64,000 nucleotides of DNA from NCBI GenBank assembly GCA_964036665.1, contig OZ038526.1, positions 32,054,001 to 32,118,000 on the forward strand, written 5' to 3'. Under the pieces are notes generated by a model. That model was not told the DNA's origin. It searched no databases and saw only the letters and a list, made by a program, of their open reading frames with translations. Positions 61,001 through 64,000 of the stretch are shown here, piece after piece. Numbering within the stretch: position 1 is the first letter of the stretch; every line of letters starts with the position of its first letter. A program made the position numbers and the translations under genes. Source of the DNA: Gordius sp. MW1. Lineage: Eukaryota; Nematomorpha; Gordioida; Gordea; Gordiidae.

Positions 61001-64000
61001 TACGCCCCCGGGCGGCCAACCCATTTGTGGTCGGGCCGGAAAAAAGGCTCAAGGCTCGCTTCGAAATAAGAAGGGCGGCGGCGGTCCCAACGCAACTTTC
61101 ATGAAAATTTCTAAGTCATCTTCGGGTCAACAGCAACAACAAAACCAACAAATGCCGCCCAATAAAGAGCGAGAAAGTTATAAGAGACCCGAAAGTCTCG
61201 ATTTTACTAGTTACGGTAGCTTAAGTAACTCGACCGCAACATGCACTAACTTGGAAGGAGCATATTTTTCTGACTTTTTACTAGAACGCGCAGTCGTAGG
61301 TCTGCTACGTATAGCTACCCGCTTAGCCAGGCGTTCTTCCATAGTATCTCGGGTTATTGGTTCCCTGAGGATACTTCTCATGTTTGTCAATGATCCTGCC
61401 CCTTCTATCATCACTACCCCTAGATGTAATTCTTTACAGCGGCAATTCAATGGTTCTATATAATGTGTTTATCAATTTATAACATTAAACTACATTGCTT
61501 ATCGAAGTTTTAAACGATCAAGGGCATCCTTTAATGAGATTTTATTGCCCAGAAGAACATATTCAAATTGTTAAATTTTTACGTTTATTTTAACTAGAAT
61601 AATAATGACACATATACGCATATAAATAAAGACAGTTGTTGAAAAAAAATTGGAAGTTTTGAACCCTTTTTAAAATGTTTTTGTTGATGGGACCTTGATT
61701 TGACCATCAATAATTGCTGGGGTATAATTTGTTCAAATCTAAATTTAACAACACAATCATATTTTTAAATTATAAGTGGCCGTAACCTTTTGTCCTTTTA
61801 ATTTGTGTCGACCGCAGCGAGTATAAAGTGTATCAAATAGATTTGTTAAATTGTTAACTTTCTTCAAACTCAAGGCGCGAGCACGCACACTGAGTTGCTT
61901 AATATGCGCGTTAGCACAATTTGTGCTCGCTGTTCGGTGCACTAGTCAGAACAGTAGCATATAAAAATGCTCGAGGGCCGAGCATAAACTCGAGCAGATG
62001 GTAGCTGTAGTTGAAGAAAGTTAGAAATTTAACAACTCTAGTATCAAAGTATTCAAACTGAGAGTCTTAGTTGATTTTTTGATTAAAATGTTTCCATTTG
62101 ATTTTTGCGCGAAGCCAGGATTTTCACGAGGGGGGGGGGCAAATCTGGCAAAATTTTTCCCTTTTACAACGCATTTTGTCAAAAATTAAATCAAATTAAA
62201 TTAGATGTATATTTTATGTTTCTAGATTTTTAAAAGTGTCTTTAAGTCTTTGATGTAACTAAACTATAATATTTCAACCCATTTAATTTAGTTATTAATC
62301 ACTGATTAGGTAAAATATATATATATTAATTTTGTCAATTTCTGCTAAAATATACGCAATTTTTTCTGATATCTGTATTACTCTTAAATAATTTGGTTAT
62401 GGCTAGAGATGTTTCAATGGCACGATAGGCGCGCAAATCTTGTTATTATCACGCGACGACATCTCCAATCCATCGTCAAATTATTAATAGCTAAATGATT
62501 GCTATAAATTATTTATTCTTTTAATGCGCTAGATCACTCCCCACCCACGCCCTGTAGTAGTCAAGGGAAAGGGGGCCAAGGGGTTGCGACTCACCCCGGT
62601 GGTGGTGGCCATTTAAATTTTTACTTCGAAAGATACTTGAGTCCGCACGCGGCTTGTGGCTTGGCCGAACTCGTTAGACTCAATTGCCCGTCCGGGAAAA
62701 TTTGTAAACTAACCGATTGGACCGTGATTTTGGCTTGTTTAGAACGGGTAGGATCTGCAGCTTTTCCACTGTTCTATTCGACTGGCCCAGAATCTACTAA
62801 AGCTAATAGCGGTTACTCTAGCACCTTCGAATTGGGTAAATTCCTGGGCGATTTTAATCTTTTTTTTAAGGATTTTTGTATTTTCCGAAGATTAGGTATG
62901 GAAAACCTATTTCTCTTTACGTTTCAATTTTTTAACAGCCTTTTGATTGCACCGGCTGTCTAGCTCTCAAAAACTGTAATATGTTATTGATTAGGGAAAA
63001 CATATAAAATATGATGTTTTTCCGAAATTTCGATTTTTAATTATAAATAAGTTTATTATTAGTTAAAAACTCATATTTTGCGAAGATGAATGAAATAATT
63101 GAAAAAAAAGTTAAGTGACTTGCATAATTTGTTTTTGCATTAAAACGCAAAAAATCACGTTAAAACGCCTTATATGTTTATCAGCCATTTTAACGCTATA
63201 TGAACTTCTATGTCAAATAGCCAGGTTTTTGGCCGACCCCCTCAGATTTTTGCTAAATTTGGTTAGTCCTTGTGGGAACTATAAGTATTATTGAATTTTA
63301 AAAGTTTTACCTCATTTGGACTACACTAATTTTAGAGTTGTGGTCGTTCTAAGGTAGTATTGTAAAAACGGCTGGGTCGTTTGGTCGACCTTAAGTTTTA
63401 GTCGACTAAAAATAAGCAGACCAAAAGTTTGACCAAAAAATCTATGCGACTAAGAATAATAGACCAAAAAAGGTCTGTTTATGTTTAGCCGACTAAGAAA
63501 CCAAAGATCGACCAAACAAAATCCAGCGGTTTTTATAACGCTATTTTAAGGTCAAAAATTGGTCTTTTACGACGACATCGGTTCATGACGTAAAATTCGA
63601 TAAAATTGATAAATTATTACTTACCCTTTAATCACATAATCTTTTTGTAAGTGTATATTTTGTGTTTTAACGATGCCATGATGGATTTAGGTAGGGCCAA
63701 CACGCCTACCCACACCAGCGAAAATAAAGGTGAAAAAACGAAAGAATTCCCAAGCTCGGGGGCAACAGAGCTTGGTGTTGAAGATAGCGGGTTTGCTTCT
63801 ACCGATTGCACTATAACGGGCAAATCGAGCAGCGATGATTGGCTAATAGTAAACCCTATGCCCACCGGCTTGGATATATAATTTTTACCCCACAAACATA
63901 TTTTCTATTTTGTAAATATTTTTATGGATTTTGACTTCGCTAATCCTATTGATTTAGCTTTTAATGAGAGCGTGATTTAAAGGGCTTTGCCAAAATACGT
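43010..64000 (+). CDS. GBF1: Golgi brefeldin A-resistant Arf-GEF GBF1, 27 exons, 3' end outside window
   Basis: Activates Arf1 at cis-Golgi and ERGIC membranes for COPI recruitment. Exons: 43010-43114, 43151-43217, 43252-43383, 43442-43560, 43603-43711, 43861-43985, 44073-44138, 44228-44365, 44889-45069, 45553-45688, 46622-46760, 47403-47501, 47597-47803, 50447-50636, 51013-51158, 51577-51779, 53984-54107, 54748-54873, 55804-55950, 56484-56659, 57239-57338, 58041-58217, 58679-59134, 59896-60152, 60932-61425, about 62566-62835, 63691-about 63848. About 1550 residues of an expected ~1860. Landmarks: [15 protein letters not shown] start, [13 protein letters not shown] and [13 protein letters not shown] (DCB), [21 protein letters not shown] (HUS), KGIQFLQEA, then Sec7 with FRLPGEAP (catalytic Glu codon 54057-54059) and [74 protein letters not shown]. 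Phases agree at all junctions except exons 25/26, where the acceptor is uncertain. No stop in frame is accepted as the end; HDS2-3 lie beyond 64000. Confidence 0.93.
45777..45984. mobile_element. AACGGCTGGGTT foldback MITE, full length
   Basis: TAGTGGCGTAAAAACGGCTG at the left and GCCGTTTTTACAACACTA at the right, with CTTAGTCGACCTCCAGCCTT inside. It is about 208 bp and lies in GBF1 intron 10. A CACGGGT/CCGACCCGAC repeat follows at 46022-46110, then a reversed GAGCCCAAAATTGCATAGCA fragment at 46116. Confidence 0.8.
48459..50384. mobile_element. 1.9 kb element with long inverted arms, TG...CA ends and 5-bp TSD
   Basis: The left arm, 48459 to about 48785, starts TGTGTGTTCACTAAAAATAC. The right arm, about 50048-50384, ends GGGTGAACACCACA and is its reverse complement. 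GTATA flanks it on both sides (48454-48458 and 50385-50389). Each arm contains several ~25-27-bp subrepeats (CCTCATTCGAGGAGA type). Just inside the ends is TGGTGTCAGAAAAGTGG. The 1.26 kb centre has no recognisable protein. It lies in GBF1 intron 13. Confidence 0.8.
52180..53610. mobile_element. Palindromic head-to-head LTR-leader element with 5-bp TSD
   Basis: The left arm (52180-52853) and right arm (52936-53610) are reverse complements that differ at only a few sites. The spacer is 82 bp (52854-52935). Outer ends are TGTTGTAGATAGC and GCTATCTACAACA, flanked by exact ATAAC duplications (52175-52179 and 53611-53615). Read inwards, each arm has LTR-like order: TG start, a ~100-bp direct duplication (ATTATCGTCTGCGATTAAGG twice), GGGTATATAAGG (TATA-like, about 52449), AATAAAGG (about 52732), an end at ATATCACA (52784), one base, then TGGTAACGCGGAC (52786-52798) in primer-binding-site position. 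No gag or pol is present. It lies in GBF1 intron 16. Confidence 0.8.
54954..55110. mobile_element. AACGGCTGGGTT foldback MITE, diverged
   Basis: Left half GAACCTGGGTTTTGATTAGTC, right half CAAAACCCAGGCCTTTTACA, with GACTAAGCCTAGGGGTCGAC in the middle. It lies in GBF1 intron 18. Confidence 0.65.
55593..55609 (+). other. tRNA T-arm-like hairpin, isolated
   Basis: GCGGGTTCAAATCCCGC is a perfect 5-bp stem with the TTCAAAT loop of a tRNA T-arm (B box). No matching acceptor strand, D-arm or A box lies upstream, so it is at most the remnant of a tRNA or tRNA-derived SINE. Confidence 0.35.
56042..56233. mobile_element. AACGGCTGGGTT foldback MITE
   Basis: Starts TAGTGTTTTAAAAAGAC and ends CCTATTTACAACACTA, with TCGACTAAACCTCGTGGTCG in the middle. 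It lies in GBF1 intron 19. Confidence 0.7.
59172..59319. mobile_element. GGCGTAGCCAG-family MITE
   Basis: CATGGCGTAGCCAGGATTGG at the left and CTGGCTACGCCCATG at the right. The flanks TTTGATAT and TTTAATAT match at 7 of 8 positions. A second, truncated copy ends at 59858 (about 59762-59858, CAATGCTGGCTACGCCCATG). Both lie in GBF1 intron 23. Confidence 0.75.
60253..60449. mobile_element. AACGGCTGGGTT foldback MITE, full length
   Basis: Left GAGTGTAGTAAAAACGGCTG, right AAAACCCAACCGTAACACTA, with TTAGTCGACCTGTAGGCTTA inside. It lies in GBF1 intron 24. Confidence 0.78.
61838..62040. mobile_element. 203-bp MITE with 8-bp TSD, second hAT-type family
   Basis: The left end TAGATTTGTTAAATTGTTAA and the right end complementary to TAGAGTTGTTAAATTTCTAA form terminal inverted repeats extending to CTTTCTTCAA. 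GTATCAAA is duplicated exactly (61830-61837 and 62041-62048). The centre is G+C-rich with GCGCGAGCACGC and GCTCGAG motifs. It lies in GBF1 intron 25. A degenerate GGCGTAGCCAG fragment follows near 62106-62150. Confidence 0.8.
63355..63543. mobile_element. AACGGCTGGGTT foldback MITE, full length
   Basis: TAGTATTGTAAAAACGGCTG at the left and CAGCGGTTTTTATAACGCTA at the right, with a central TAGTCGACTAAAAATAAGC. It lies in GBF1 intron 26, 147 bp before the last placed exon. Confidence 0.78.

Noticed and set aside
63690-63893. Ending GBF1 at the TAA near 63890
   Set aside because: The protein would lack its C-terminal domains; a GTAAAC donor at 63849 in the correct phase is more likely, with further exons beyond the window.

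Overview
The window is nuclear DNA of an animal, most likely an invertebrate. It is strongly A+T-rich and its genes are split by GT-AG introns. It holds five protein-coding genes that can be placed, embedded in dense transposon debris. No species can be named from sequence alone. Very short introns (34-43 nt), a Helitron remnant and abundant hAT-type miniature elements would fit an arthropod or another ecdysozoan, but that is a guess.

Layout. (1) 64-12705, plus strand: the last nine exons of a Golgi alpha-mannosidase II (MAN2A type); the gene begins before the window. Its second intron holds a ~2.7 kb foldback repeat. (2) 17521-14798, minus strand: a complete ten-exon GDP-L-fucose synthase (GFUS/TSTA3), convergent with the mannosidase. 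(3) 17.5-26.1 kb: a transposon graveyard with copies of a CTCGTCTCG-ended repeat, a reverse-transcriptase pseudogene split by a hAT-like element with an 8-bp target duplication, and a decayed Helitron Rep region. (4) 26152-35004, plus strand: RNase P/MRP subunit p30 (RPP30), five exons. Its 6 kb first intron contains, on the same strand, an intronless and enlarged CTDNEP1/Dullard-type phosphatase (26746-28317). (5) 36172-35738, minus strand: a small secreted Gly/Trp-rich protein. (6) 36.2-43.0 kb: repeats, including a 2.3 kb A+T-rich minisatellite element that ends about 60 bp before the next gene. (7) 43010 to beyond the right edge, plus strand: GBF1, the large Golgi Arf-GEF. 27 exons can be placed with consistent phases, including the Sec7 domain; the 3' end lies outside.

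Several genes share a Golgi/secretory theme: MAN2A trims N-glycans, GFUS makes GDP-fucose for Golgi fucosyltransferases, GBF1 activates Arf1 at the Golgi, and CTDNEP1 acts at the ER/nuclear envelope. RPP30 is unrelated (tRNA 5' processing). Nothing suggests co-regulation, so the theme may be chance.

The most unusual object is a 1431-bp, nearly perfect palindrome at 52180-53610, inside a GBF1 intron. Each arm reads like LTR + primer-binding site + leader of an LTR retrotransposon. The two arms point towards each other. The unit begins TG, ends CA and is flanked by a perfect 5-bp target duplication (ATAAC). It looks like an integrated, aberrant head-to-head reverse-transcription product. A second inverted-arm element with the same kind of ends and a 5-bp duplication (GTATA) lies at 48459-50384 in another intron of the same gene.
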